A DNA stretch of 64,000 nucleotides from Scandinavium manionii (lineage in GTDB: Bacteria; Pseudomonadota; Gammaproteobacteria; Enterobacterales; Enterobacteriaceae): assembly GCF_024764775.1 (NCBI RefSeq), contig NZ_JALIGC010000028.1:31718-95717 (forward strand), read 5' to 3'. Below, in pieces: positions 32,811 to 41,621 of this stretch (position 1 is its first letter; each line of letters begins with the position of its first letter). A program made the position numbers and the translations under genes. The notes beneath the pieces are model-generated. The model ran no database searches and was not told the DNA's origin. It was given only the letters and a program-made list of their open reading frames with translations.

Positions 32811-33680
32811 ATGCGAACCAGGCTGGGTTGGTTGCTGGCAGCTACAGGGCTGCCGCTATCCGTTTATGCGCAGGAAGCGACGATTAAGGATGTTCATGAT
32901 GCGCCCGCCGTACGTGGCAGTATCATCGCTAACATGTTGCAGGAGCATGACAATCCGTTCACGCTCTACCCGTATGAGAGCAACTACGTCATTTACACCG
33001 CGACCAGCGACTTGAACAAAGAAGCCATTAAAAGCTACAACTGGTCGGATAATGCGCGTAAGGACGAAGTGAAATTCCAGTTGAGTTTAGCCTTCCCGCT
33101 GTGGCGTGGCATTTTGGGCGACAATTCCGTTCTCGGGGCGTCATACACCCAAAAATCCTGGTGGCAGCTCTCCAACACGTCAGAATCAGCTCCGTTCCGA
33201 GAAACTAACTATGAACCGCAGCTGTTCCTCGGTTTTGCGACCGACTACCAGTTTGCAGGCTGGACGCTGCGCGACGTCGAATTTGGTTATAACCACGACT
33301 CCAACGGCCGCTCCGACCCGACGTCCCGCAGCTGGAACCGTCTTTATACGCGTCTGATGGCGCAAAACGGCAACTGGCTGGTGGAAGTGAAGCCGTGGTA
33401 TGTGATTGGTGATACTGACGATAACCCGGATATCACCAAGTATATGGGCTACTACCAGCTCAAAATTGGCTACCAACTGGGTGAAGCGATCCTCAGCGCC
33501 AAAGGCCAGTACAACTGGAACACCGGTTACGGCGGCGCGGAGCTCGGTCTGAGCTATCCGGTCACCCGACACGTGCGCATTTATACGCAGGTTTACAGCG
33601 GTTACGGCGAGTCGCTGATTGATTACAACTTCAATCAGACGCGTGTCGGCGTAGGCGTAATGCTCAACGATCTGTTTTAA
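32811..33680 (+). CDS. pldA: Outer membrane phospholipase A
   Basis: Hydrolyses misplaced phospholipids in the outer leaflet of the outer membrane, as a Ca2+-dependent dimer. 289 residues: a 20-residue signal peptide ending SVYA before QE, then a 12-strand beta barrel ending in aromatic Phe (VMLNDLF). The catalytic His and Ser are in GYNHDSNGRSD (mature His142 and Ser144), and the Asn lies in the following SRSWNR. It starts after AGGAG. Confidence 0.97.
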   Translation: MRTRLGWLLAATGLPLSVYAQEATIKDVHDAPAVRGSIIANMLQEHDNPFTLYPYESNYVIYTATSDLNKEAIKSYNWSDNARKDEVKFQLSLAFPLWRGILGDNSVLGASYTQKSWWQLSNTSESAPFRETNYEPQLFLGFATDYQFAGWTLRDVEFGYNHDSNGRSDPTSRSWNRLYTRLMAQNGNWLVEVKPWYVIGDTDDNPDITKYMGYYQLKIGYQLGEAILSAKGQYNWNTGYGGAELGLSYPVTRHVRIYTQVYSGYGESLIDYNFNQTRVGVGVMLNDLF

Positions 33681-33698
33681 ACGTTGCACTCTTGCTCT

Positions 33699-33725
33699 CA
33701 GGCGCTGAAAATAGCGCCTGTTTTT
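33699..33725 (+). terminator. Terminator between pldA and recQ
   Basis: Stem CAGGCGCT/AGCGCCTG with loop GAAAAT, followed by TTTTT. It ends 20 bases before the recQ GTG, so recQ needs read-through or a promoter overlapping the hairpin. Confidence 0.85.
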
Positions 33726-33745
33726 ATTTCAGAATTGGGGTGAGT

Positions 33746-35575
33746 GTGGCGCAGGCGGAAGTGATAAATCAGGTATCGCTGGCAAGACAGGTTTTACAGG
33801 AAACCTTTGGCTACCAGCAATTCCGCCCGGGTCAGGAAACCATCATCGAGACGGCGCTCGAAGGGCGCGACTGTCTGGTGGTGATGCCGACCGGCGGCGG
33901 GAAATCCCTGTGCTATCAGGTCCCCGCGCTGGTTCTCGACGGCCTGACGGTTGTTGTCTCACCACTGATTTCATTAATGAAAGACCAGGTCGATCAGCTG
34001 CTTGCCAACGGGGTGTCGGCGGCCTGTCTGAATTCGACGCAGACGCGCGAACAGCAGCAAGAGGTGATGGCGGGCTGTCGTACCGGCAAAATCCGCCTGC
34101 TGTATATCGCCCCTGAGCGTCTGATGCTCGACAACTTCCTCGAAAACCTCAGCCACTGGAATCCGGTGATGCTGGCGGTGGATGAAGCGCACTGTATTTC
34201 TCAGTGGGGCCACGACTTCCGTCCTGAATATGCCGCGCTGGGCCAGCTGCGCCAGCGTTATCCGACCCTGCCGTTCATGGCGTTAACCGCCACCGCCGAT
34301 GACACCACCCGTAGCGATATCGTGCGCCTGCTGGGCCTGAACGATCCGTACATCCAGATAAGCAGCTTTGACCGACCGAACATCCGCTACATGCTGATGG
34401 AGAAGTTCAAGCCGCTCGATCAGCTGATGCGTTACGTGCAGGACCAGCGCGGAAAATCCGGCATTATTTACTGCAACAGCCGCTCGAAGGTGGAAGACAC
34501 CGCCGCGCGTCTGCAAAGCCGTGGTATCAGCGCGGGGGCGTATCACGCCGGGCTGGAAAATACCGTGCGAGCCGATGTGCAGGAGCGTTTCCAGCGTGAC
34601 GACTTGCAAATCGTCGTCGCGACCATTGCCTTTGGTATGGGTATCAACAAGCCCAACGTGCGCTTTGTGGTGCACTTCGACATCCCGCGTAATATCGAAT
34701 CCTACTATCAGGAAACCGGCCGCGCCGGGCGTGACGGGCTGCCTGCCGAAGCGATGCTGTTTTACGATCCGGCAGACATGGCCTGGCTGCGTCGTTGCCT
34801 CGAAGAAAAGCCCCCCGGACAGCTGCTGGATATTGAACGCCACAAGCTCAACGCAATGGGCGCGTTTGCCGAAGCGCAAACCTGCCGTCGTCTGGTGCTG
34901 CTGAACTATTTCGGCGAAGGTCGTCAGGAGCCGTGCGGTAACTGCGACGTGTGCCTTGATCCCCCGAAACAATACGATGGCTTACAGGATGCACAGATTG
35001 CGCTCTCAACCATTGGACGGGTGAATCAGCGCTTTGGTATGGGCTACGTGGTCGAAGTGATCCGCGGGGCGAATAATCAGCGTATCCGCGAAATGGGCCA
35101 CGATAAGCTCAAGGTGTATGGCATGGGCCGCGATAAAACCCATGAACACTGGGTGAGCGTTATCCGTCAGCTTATCCACCTGGGGCTGGTGATGCAGAAT
35201 ATCGCGATGCACTCCGCGTTGCAGATGACCGATTCCGCGCGTCCGGTACTGCGTGCCGAAGTGCCGCTGCAGTTAGCCGTGCCGCGCGTGCTGGCGCTCA
35301 AACCGCGCGTGGCGCAGAAATCGTACGGCGGAAACTATGACCGTAAGCTGTTTGCCAAACTGCGTAAGCTGCGCAAAGTCATCGCCGACGAAGAAAATAT
35401 CCCGCCTTATGTGGTGTTTAACGATGCCACGCTGATTGAAATGGCCGAGCAAATGCCGACGTCGCCGGGCGAAATGCTTAGCGTGAATGGCGTGGGCGTA
35501 CGTAAGCTGGAGCGCTTCGGGCAAGAGTTCCTGGCGCTGATCCGTGCCCATGCTGATGGGGATGATGAGGAGTAG
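33746..35575 (+). CDS. recQ: ATP-dependent DNA helicase RecQ
   Basis: RecF-pathway 3'-to-5' helicase. The GTG at 33746 (MAQAEVIN) gives 609 residues as in E. coli; the open frame continues upstream through the terminator. Motifs are FRPGQETIIET (motif 0), MPTGGGKSLCYQ (I), AVDEAHCISQWGHDFRPEY (II plus the RecQ aromatic loop), MALTATAD (III), YYQETGRAGRDG (VI). Then comes the zinc module (cysteines in RQEPCGNCDVCLDP), a winged helix, and a C-terminal HRDC domain (LSVNGVGVRKLERFG). Confidence 0.97.
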   Translation: MAQAEVINQVSLARQVLQETFGYQQFRPGQETIIETALEGRDCLVVMPTGGGKSLCYQVPALVLDGLTVVVSPLISLMKDQVDQLLANGVSAACLNSTQTREQQQEVMAGCRTGKIRLLYIAPERLMLDNFLENLSHWNPVMLAVDEAHCISQWGHDFRPEYAALGQLRQRYPTLPFMALTATADDTTRSDIVRLLGLNDPYIQISSFDRPNIRYMLMEKFKPLDQLMRYVQDQRGKSGIIYCNSRSKVEDTAARLQSRGISAGAYHAGLENTVRADVQERFQRDDLQIVVATIAFGMGINKPNVRFVVHFDIPRNIESYYQETGRAGRDGLPAEAMLFYDPADMAWLRRCLEEKPPGQLLDIERHKLNAMGAFAEAQTCRRLVLLNYFGEGRQEPCGNCDVCLDPPKQYDGLQDAQIALSTIGRVNQRFGMGYVVEVIRGANNQRIREMGHDKLKVYGMGRDKTHEHWVSVIRQLIHLGLVMQNIAMHSALQMTDSARPVLRAEVPLQLAVPRVLALKPRVAQKSYGGNYDRKLFAKLRKLRKVIADEENIPPYVVFNDATLIEMAEQMPTSPGEMLSVNGVGVRKLERFGQEFLALIRAHADGDDEE

Positions 35576-35635
35576 TCAGCCGGGCAAAAAAGTGCCAGGA
35601 TAATCACTCACTGAATCATTCCCCGCGAGTTTCCT

Positions 35636-36256
35636 ATGTTGATGTTATTTCTCACCGTGGCGTTGGTGCATTTAATTGCACTGATGAGCCCTGGCCCGGA
35701 TTTTTTCTTCGTGTCGCAAACGGCCGTCAGTCGCTCCCGTAAAGAAGCGATGATGGGCGTGCTCGGCATTACCGCTGGCGTCATGGTCTGGGCGGGTGTC
35801 GCCCTGCTGGGTTTGCATCTGCTGCTCGAAAAAATGGCGTGGCTGCACAACATCGTCATGGTCGGCGGCGGTCTGTATCTGTGCTGGATGGGCTATCAGA
35901 TGCTGCGCGGTGCGCTGAAGAAACGCGAAGCGACCACCGAAACCCCGGAAGTGGAACTGGCGCAGGGGGGTAAAAGTTTCCTGAAAGGGCTGCTGACCAA
36001 CCTGGCGAACCCGAAAGCCATTATCTATTTCGGCTCGGTGTTCTCACTGTTCGTCGGGGATAACATCGGCGGCGCGGAGCGCTGGGGAATTTTCCTGCTG
36101 ATTATCGTCGAAACCCTCGCGTGGTTTACGGTGGTGGCGAGTCTGTTTGCGTTGCCGACCATGCGCCGCGGCTACCAGCGCATGGCCAAGTGGATTGACG
36201 GCGTGGCCGGAACCCTGTTCGCTGGCTTCGGCATTCACCTGATCATCTCTCGCTAA
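35636..36256 (+). CDS. rhtC: Threonine exporter RhtC
   Basis: LysE/RhtB-family efflux protein of 206 residues, E. coli length, with six hydrophobic segments. Family motifs are LMSPGPDFFFVSQTAV near the N terminus, then KGLLTNLANPKAIIYFGSVF. RhtC exports threonine. It ends immediately against convergent rhtB, the two stop codons being adjacent. Confidence 0.95.
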   Translation: MLMLFLTVALVHLIALMSPGPDFFFVSQTAVSRSRKEAMMGVLGITAGVMVWAGVALLGLHLLLEKMAWLHNIVMVGGGLYLCWMGYQMLRGALKKREATTETPEVELAQGGKSFLKGLLTNLANPKAIIYFGSVFSLFVGDNIGGAERWGIFLLIIVETLAWFTVVASLFALPTMRRGYQRMAKWIDGVAGTLFAGFGIHLIISR

Positions 36257-36877
36257 TCAGGCATGGCGTGCTGACGCAAGCAGCGCGCCGACCAGCATAA
36301 ACAGCGATCCAAATATCTTATTCAGGGCCTTCATCTGACGAGGGCCTTTGATCCAGCCTGCAATTCGCGTCGCCAGTGTCGCATAGCCAATCATCACAAT
36401 GATATCCACCACGATGGTCGTCACCCCGAGGGTAACGTATTGCATGACCTGCGGCTGATGCGGCATGATAAATTGCGGAAACAGCGCCGCCAGAAAGACG
36501 ATGCTTTTCGGGTTGGTGAGGTTCACAAAGACCGCGCGTTTAAACAGATGCCCACGGGTTTGCGTCTTCGCGACGGCGTTAAGATCGATAGCGCCTGCGG
36601 CGCGCCATTGCTGAATGCCGAGCCAGATGAGATACGCCACCCCCGCCCATTTCAGCACTTCAAACGCCAGCAGCGAACGTGAGAACAACGTCCCCAGACC
36701 AACACCCACCAGAACGATATGAATGCCCAGCCCGGTTTGCAGCCCGGCAATCGATGCCGCTGCGCCACGATAGCCGTGGTTGATGGCGGTAGTCATGGTG
36801 TTGATGGCCCCGGAACCGGGGGAAAGGCTGAGAATTATGGACGTCAGTAGATAGGCGAACCACCACTCGAAGGTCAT
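36257..36877 (-). CDS. rhtB: Homoserine/homoserine lactone exporter RhtB
   Basis: 206 residues, LysE/RhtB family; SLSPGSGAINTMTTAINHGYR and AVFVNLTNPKSIVFLAALFPQF are the characteristic blocks and six hydrophobic segments are visible. It exports homoserine and related lactones. It is a paralogue of the convergent rhtC and divergent from pldB. Confidence 0.95.
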   Translation of the reverse strand: MTFEWWFAYLLTSIILSLSPGSGAINTMTTAINHGYRGAAASIAGLQTGLGIHIVLVGVGLGTLFSRSLLAFEVLKWAGVAYLIWLGIQQWRAAGAIDLNAVAKTQTRGHLFKRAVFVNLTNPKSIVFLAALFPQFIMPHQPQVMQYVTLGVTTIVVDIIVMIGYATLATRIAGWIKGPRQMKALNKIFGSLFMLVGALLASARHA

Positions 36878-36917
36878 GAGACACTCCCTGATTGACTGCT
36901 TTTATGCCACAATACGC

Positions 36918-36943
36918 TATGCCCGTCATACTTCAAGCAGCAG
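36918..36943. repeat. ERIC terminal fragment upstream of pldB
   Basis: TATGCCCGTCATACTTCAAG followed by CAGCAGG closely matches one end of the ERIC (IRU) element as I recall it. No central ERIC palindrome follows; the match stops about 14 bases before the pldB ATG. It is therefore a truncated copy, or a solo end, within the rhtB-pldB gap. Confidence 0.6.
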
Positions 36944-36956
36944 GGGTGGATAGCCG

Positions 36957-37949
36957 ATGTTTCGGCAGAAAATGGACTGGAAAACCAGAGAAAACGGGTT
37001 TGCCGCTTTCACGATGGGACCGCTGAATAATTTCTGGCGCCAGCGTGAAGAAGCCGAATTTACAGGCGTGGATAACGTTCCGGTACGCTTTGTCCGCTTT
37101 CGCGCCAAAAAACACGATCGGGTGATTGTGGTGTGTCCGGGCCGAATCGAAAGCTACGTGAAGTATGCGGAGCTGGCCTACGATCTGTTCTACAGCGGCT
37201 TCGACGTGCTGATTATCGATCACCGTGGGCAAGGGTTGTCCGGGCGGATACTCGATGACAGTCATCGCGGCCACGTGGATAACTTCAGCGATTACGTCGA
37301 TGACCTGGCCGCTTTCTGGGAACAGGAAGTCTCGCCTGGACCGTGGCGTAAGCGTTATATCCTTGGCCATTCGATGGGTGGCGCGATTTCTACGTTGTTT
37401 TTACAGCGAAATCCTAAGCAGTGCGACGCGCTCGCGCTTTGTGCGCCAATGTTCGGTATCATCATGCGATTGCCCGACTGGATGGTGCGGCCAATTCTCG
37501 ATTTCGCTGAGGGCCATCAGCGCATAAGAGAAAGCTACGCCATGGGAACCGGGCGCTGGCACGCGCTGCCGTTCAGCCTCAATAGCCTGACCCACAGCCG
37601 AGAACGTTATCGTCGAAACCTGGGGTTTTACGCCGACAATCCGTATATTCGGGTTGGCGGGCCAACCTACCATTGGGTGCGTGAAGGGGTGATGGCCGGG
37701 GAAGAAATCCTGTCCGGTGTGGCGTTGGATGACACCCCGACGCTACTGATTCAGGCTGAAGAAGAAAAGGTCGTGGATAACCGTATGCACGACCGCTATT
37801 GCGCACTCCGCGCCGCGGCGGGCAAGCCTTGTGAAGGCGTGAATCCGCTTGTCATACCCGGTGCTTATCATGAGATCCTTTTCGAAAAGGACGATATGCG
37901 CTCAGTCGCGCTCGAGACCATCGTCGAGTTTTATGATCGACATAATTAA
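36957..37949 (+). CDS. pldB: Lysophospholipase L2
   Basis: Alpha/beta hydrolase of 330 residues, about ten shorter than E. coli PldB at the C terminus, which ends at EFYDRHN. The nucleophile elbow is LGHSMGGAIST (Gly where E. coli has Ala), the oxyanion/loop region IDHRGQGLSGR, and the late His is in GAYHEILFEKD. Associated with the inner membrane and active on lysophospholipids. It starts after GGGGTGG, seven bases before the ATG. Confidence 0.95.
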   Translation: MFRQKMDWKTRENGFAAFTMGPLNNFWRQREEAEFTGVDNVPVRFVRFRAKKHDRVIVVCPGRIESYVKYAELAYDLFYSGFDVLIIDHRGQGLSGRILDDSHRGHVDNFSDYVDDLAAFWEQEVSPGPWRKRYILGHSMGGAISTLFLQRNPKQCDALALCAPMFGIIMRLPDWMVRPILDFAEGHQRIRESYAMGTGRWHALPFSLNSLTHSRERYRRNLGFYADNPYIRVGGPTYHWVREGVMAGEEILSGVALDDTPTLLIQAEEEKVVDNRMHDRYCALRAAAGKPCEGVNPLVIPGAYHEILFEKDDMRSVALETIVEFYDRHN

Positions 37950-37990
37950 TCCGGCGCTCGCGCCGCTCTTACCAGAGGTTTAATTCGTTT

Positions 37991-38797
37991 ATGTACCAGG
38001 TTGTTGCGTCTGATTTAGATGGTACGCTGCTCAATCCCGACCATCGTCTGTCCCCCTACACCAAAGAAACGCTGACCCTGCTGACCGAAAAAGGGGTGAA
38101 CTTCGTTTTTGCGACTGGCCGCCACCACATTGATGTTGGGCAGATCCGCGATGGCCTGGGCATCAAGGCATTTATGATCACCTCCAACGGTGCTCGCGTT
38201 CATGATACCGACGGCAATCTGGTGTTTGCCCATAACCTCGATAGCGATATCGCCTCTGACCTGTTTGGTGTGGTGAATAACAATCCGGATATCGTGACCA
38301 ACGTGTATCGCAACGACGAATGGTTCATGAACCGCCATCGCCCGGAAGAGATGCGTTTCTTCAAGGAAGCGATTTTCAACTATTCGCTGTATGAACCGGG
38401 CCTGCTGGAAGCCGAAGGCGTCAGCAAAGTGTTCTTCACCTCTCCGGATCATGACGTGCTGCTGCCGTTAGAGCAGGCGATCAACGCCCGTTGGGGCGAT
38501 CGCGTCAATGTGAGTTTCTCGACCCTGACCTGCCTGGAAGTGATGGCGGGCGGCGTCTCAAAAGGGCACGCGCTGGAAGCGGTCGCCAAAATGATGGGTT
38601 ACGGTCTGCCGGACTGCATCGCGTTTGGCGACGGCATGAACGATGCCGAAATGCTCTCCATGGCGGGGAAAGGCTGCATCATGGATAACGCGCATCAGCG
38701 TCTGAAAGATTTGCATCCTGAACTGGAAGTGATTGGTTCGAACGTGGATGACGCGGTACCGCATTATCTGCGTCGGCTGTATCTCAATCAGGCGTAA
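37991..38797 (+). CDS. yigL: Pyridoxal phosphate phosphatase YigL (HAD family)
   Basis: 268 residues, Cof/HAD-IIB family. Motif I is SDLDGTLLN, motif II TSNGA, the motif III Lys is in GVSKGHALEAV, and motif IV FGDGMNDAEML. In E. coli and Salmonella it is a sugar-phosphate and PLP phosphatase; its mRNA is a target of SgrS in sugar-phosphate stress. The last 14 bases overlap the end of the convergent EAL gene. Confidence 0.94.
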   Translation: MYQVVASDLDGTLLNPDHRLSPYTKETLTLLTEKGVNFVFATGRHHIDVGQIRDGLGIKAFMITSNGARVHDTDGNLVFAHNLDSDIASDLFGVVNNNPDIVTNVYRNDEWFMNRHRPEEMRFFKEAIFNYSLYEPGLLEAEGVSKVFFTSPDHDVLLPLEQAINARWGDRVNVSFSTLTCLEVMAGGVSKGHALEAVAKMMGYGLPDCIAFGDGMNDAEMLSMAGKGCIMDNAHQRLKDLHPELEVIGSNVDDAVPHYLRRLYLNQA

Positions 38798-39593
38798 CGC
38801 AACGCGATTCGCTCCAGTGTATAAAAGCCCTGCTTGTCAGGGCTTTACTGTATAACCAGCCCTGCGCGTATTTCACACCATGCGATTGCAGCCACGCGGC
38901 CTGCGCCTGCGTTTCAACCCCTTCTGCCAGCGGCTCCAGCGACAGTGACTGCGCCAGCGCGATAATCTGCGGCAACAGGCTTTTGCCCGGTAAAGGGTCG
39001 ACCAGCGTTTTATCAATTTTCAGCATGTCGAAGGTTATCTCCTGAAGATAATTCAGGTTGGCGTAGCCGCTGCCGAAATCGTCCAGATAAATGGCATGCC
39101 CCGCCTGGCGATAGTGCTCAACCCGTGGCGCAATAGCCTGGGGATCAACCATGCTGCTTTCGGTCATTTCAAGCGTGATTTGCTGCGGGAGAACCCCGTA
39201 GCCACGACACATCATCGCCAGGTACTCGAGCAGATCGGTGGATTGCAGGTCGTCGGGTTCAACATTGATGGAAACATACTGACCCGGATTCTGACGCAGC
39301 CATGTGCCGAGATCGTTCAGCACCTGCTCAACCACCCACACCGTCATCGTGCTCAGCAGCTGCGTTTCTCGGGCAAAAGGGATAAAGCTGTCCGGCGCCA
39401 GCAGTTTGCCGTCCGGCTGCGGCCAGCGCACCAGCGCTTCAGCGCCCACGACGCAGCCGCTCTCCAGCAGAACGATAGGCTGATACCACATCTCCAGCTG
39501 TCGGGTGTGGATAGCTTGTTTCAGCCGCGCTCGTGAGGCGTTCAATTGGTGAAGAATCGAAGGAATTAAACTGCCGTCAGTCACAGGGTCCAT
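38784..39593 (-). CDS. EAL-domain c-di-GMP phosphodiesterase, stand-alone
   Basis: 269 residues made almost wholly of one EAL domain, with about 25 extra N-terminal residues and no membrane or sensor segment. The catalytic set is intact: Glu52 in GAEALVRW, Asn110 in SINVEPDD, Glu142 in LEMTES, Asp171-Asp172 in YLDDFGSGYANL, Lys192 in MLKIDKTLV, Glu227 in AEGVETQ, Gln244 in AQGWLYSKAL. It is thus likely an active hydrolase of c-di-GMP. It lies between yigL and bioP, where E. coli K-12 has no gene, and its 3' end runs across the yigL terminator hairpin into the yigL coding end. Confidence 0.85.
   Translation of the reverse strand: MDPVTDGSLIPSILHQLNASRARLKQAIHTRQLEMWYQPIVLLESGCVVGAEALVRWPQPDGKLLAPDSFIPFARETQLLSTMTVWVVEQVLNDLGTWLRQNPGQYVSINVEPDDLQSTDLLEYLAMMCRGYGVLPQQITLEMTESSMVDPQAIAPRVEHYRQAGHAIYLDDFGSGYANLNYLQEITFDMLKIDKTLVDPLPGKSLLPQIIALAQSLSLEPLAEGVETQAQAAWLQSHGVKYAQGWLYSKALTSRAFIHWSESRCVTPD
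38824..38846 (+). terminator. Terminator-like hairpin after yigL, inside the EAL gene
   Basis: Nine-base-pair stem AAAGCCCTG/CAGGGCTTT with a CTTGT loop, 26 bases after the yigL stop. On the plus strand the T tract is only the TTT of the stem; on the minus strand TTTTATA follows. It lies within the last codons of the EAL gene. Confidence 0.6.
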
Positions 39594-39777
39594 CCTGAAA
39601 ATGCTGCTGATGGGGGAAGAGATTCAGTATTCCCCGAATTCCGTCGCATAACTATCAGTAATGGACTAATTAGAGCTGAGAAATAGCTGCTGTGAAATGT
39701 GAGTGTTCTTTATTTGTCCAGTTGTCAACCGAATACTCCGCTACAATGCCCGCAAACTATCCTGAGAGAGTCTCATC

Positions 39778-40677
39778 GTGGCGTTACTGATTATCACCAC
39801 CGTTCTGTGGGCATTTTCCTTTAGCCTGATTGGCGAGTACCTGGCGGGGAGCGTCGACAGCTATTTCTCCGTGCTGATTCGCGTGGGCCTGGCGGCGCTG
39901 GTGTTCCTGCCATTCCTGCGGGCACGCTCGCAATCGTTGAAAGTCCTGCTGATGTACATGCTGGTGGGCGCGATGCAGCTTGGCATCATGTACCTGCTGG
40001 CGTTCCGCGCGTATCTCTACCTGACCGTGTCCGAATTTCTGCTGTTTACGGTGCTGACGCCGCTGTACATCACCCTGATTTACGACCTGATGAGCAAGCG
40101 TAAGCTGCGCTGGGGCTATCTGTTGAGTGCCATGCTGGCAGTGATTGGCGCGGCGATCATCCGCTATGACCACGTCAGCACGCATTTCTGGACAGGGCTG
40201 CTGTTGGTGCAGCTGTCGAATATCTGCTTTGCTATCGGGATGGTCGGCTACAAGCGCTTAATGGAAATCCACCCGATGCCGCAGCACAACGCCTTTGCCT
40301 GGTTTTATCTTGGCGCATTCATCGTGGCGCTGGTAGCGTGGTTCATGCTCGGGAATCCGAACAAGCTGCCGACGACCACGCTGCAATGGGGCATTCTGGT
40401 GTGGCTCGGCGTGGTGGCTTCAGGGCTGGGCTACTTCATGTGGAACTACGGTGCTACGCAGGTGGACGCCGGTACGCTTGGGATCATGAATAACATGCAT
40501 GTGCCTGCCGGGCTGCTGGTGAACCTGGCTATCTGGCAACAGCAGCCGCACTGGCCGAGCTTTATTACAGGTGCGTTGGTGATTGTGGCTTCGCTGTGGG
40601 TCCATCGCCATTGGGTCGCTCCGCGCTCCGGACAAACGGCAAATGATCGCAAGCGTGATTCCGCGTTGAGCGAATAA
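39778..40677 (+). CDS. bioP: Biotin transporter BioP (YigM)
   Basis: 299 residues, DMT/EamA superfamily, ten hydrophobic segments: MALLIITTVLWAFSFSLIGEYL at the N terminus and SGLGYFMWNYGATQVDAGTLGIMNN in the second repeat. E. coli YigM was shown to be the biotin importer. Translation starts at GTG after GAGAG. The last 113 bases overlap the end of metR on the other strand. Confidence 0.95.
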   Translation: MALLIITTVLWAFSFSLIGEYLAGSVDSYFSVLIRVGLAALVFLPFLRARSQSLKVLLMYMLVGAMQLGIMYLLAFRAYLYLTVSEFLLFTVLTPLYITLIYDLMSKRKLRWGYLLSAMLAVIGAAIIRYDHVSTHFWTGLLLVQLSNICFAIGMVGYKRLMEIHPMPQHNAFAWFYLGAFIVALVAWFMLGNPNKLPTTTLQWGILVWLGVVASGLGYFMWNYGATQVDAGTLGIMNNMHVPAGLLVNLAIWQQQPHWPSFITGALVIVASLWVHRHWVAPRSGQTANDRKRDSALSE

Positions 40678-41518
40678 ACGCTTCGGTGACCGGCTGGCGC
40701 TGCTCGCCATCGCGCACGGCAGCGTACAGTCGGCTCCACAGACCTTCGCCCAGGGTTTTGGTCACTACCAGACCCTGGCGTTCAAAACTCTCCACCACCC
40801 AATGCGGCAGGGCAGCAATGCCCATTTTCGCTGCAACCATCTGAATCAATAACAGCGTGTTATCCACGCTTTTCAGCGACGGGCTCACGCCGGCGGGCTG
40901 TAAAAAATGACGCCAGATATCAAGCCGGCTGCGCTGCACCGGATAAATCAACAGCGATTCGCTGGCGATGTCTTCCGGTGTGATGCGGGCTTTCACCGCC
41001 AGCGGATGGTCGGGTGCCAGCACCAGTCGCACTTCATAATCAAACATCGGCGAATAATGCAGACCGCTGCGCGGCAGAATGTCTGAGGTCAGCACGATAT
41101 CCAGCTCGCCCTGCTGCAACGCAGGCTGCGGGTCGAACGTCACCCCCGATTTGAAATCCATCTCCACCTGCGGCCAGCTCAAACGGAAGTTTTCCAGCGC
41201 GGGCGTCAGCCACTGAATACAGCTATGGCACTCAATGGCTATCCGCAGCGTGGTCTGCTGCGGTTCATTGCAGGCCTGTAGCGCACGGCTAATCTGCGGC
41301 AGGACCTGATTAGCAAGCTGCAGCAGAATTTCGCCCTGCGGGGTAAAGCGCAGCGGCTGACTCTTACGGACAAATAGCCGGAAGCCAAGGCGCTGTTCCA
41401 GATCGCTGAATTGGTGAGAAAGCGCGGATTGCGTCTGGTGCAACATGGCTGCCGCTGCTGCGAGCGATCCACTATTTCGCAACGCCTGTAGCGTTTTCAG
41501 GTGTTTAATCTCGATCAT
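40565..41518 (-). CDS. metR: LysR-type regulator MetR
   Basis: Activates metE, metA and other methionine genes with homocysteine as co-regulator. 317 residues, E. coli length. N-terminal winged helix-turn-helix (LQALRNSGSLAAAAAMLHQT, SALSHQFSDLEQRLGFRLFV), then the LysR effector domain (IAIECHSCIQWLTPALENF). The extreme C terminus (from ERPNGDG) is less conserved and is the part encoded opposite bioP. Divergent from metE. Confidence 0.96.
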   Translation of the reverse strand: MIEIKHLKTLQALRNSGSLAAAAAMLHQTQSALSHQFSDLEQRLGFRLFVRKSQPLRFTPQGEILLQLANQVLPQISRALQACNEPQQTTLRIAIECHSCIQWLTPALENFRLSWPQVEMDFKSGVTFDPQPALQQGELDIVLTSDILPRSGLHYSPMFDYEVRLVLAPDHPLAVKARITPEDIASESLLIYPVQRSRLDIWRHFLQPAGVSPSLKSVDNTLLLIQMVAAKMGIAALPHWVVESFERQGLVVTKTLGEGLWSRLYAAVRDGEQRQPVTEAFIRSTRNHACDHLPFVRSAERPNGDGPTAKPQSPTHL

Positions 41519-41530
41519 GAAAGTCCTTCA
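41518..41530. promoter_or_regulatory. MetR-type site overlapping the metR start codon
   Basis: TGAAAGTCCTTCA matches the MetR consensus TGAA-N2-(T/A)-N2-TTCA perfectly. It shares its first base with the metR ATG, so it lies in the metR leader and more than 220 bases from the metE start. Confidence 0.6.
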
Positions 41531-41581
41531 CTTCGGCATGAATAAATTGCGCTTGAGGATCATACAGTACCTGCCAATTAT

Positions 41582-41605
41582 AGATGTGTAAACATCCAGA
41601 CGTCT
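41582..41605. promoter_or_regulatory. Three tandem Met boxes (MetJ operator)
   Basis: Consecutive octamers AGATGTGT, AAACATCC and AGACGTCT; the last is the perfect MetJ consensus. MetJ with S-adenosylmethionine would repress the divergent metR and metE promoters. On the minus strand a TATAAT (41577-41582) touches the array and is a candidate metR -10. Confidence 0.85.
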
Positions 41606-41621
41606 AAATCCTTCGTCTTTT

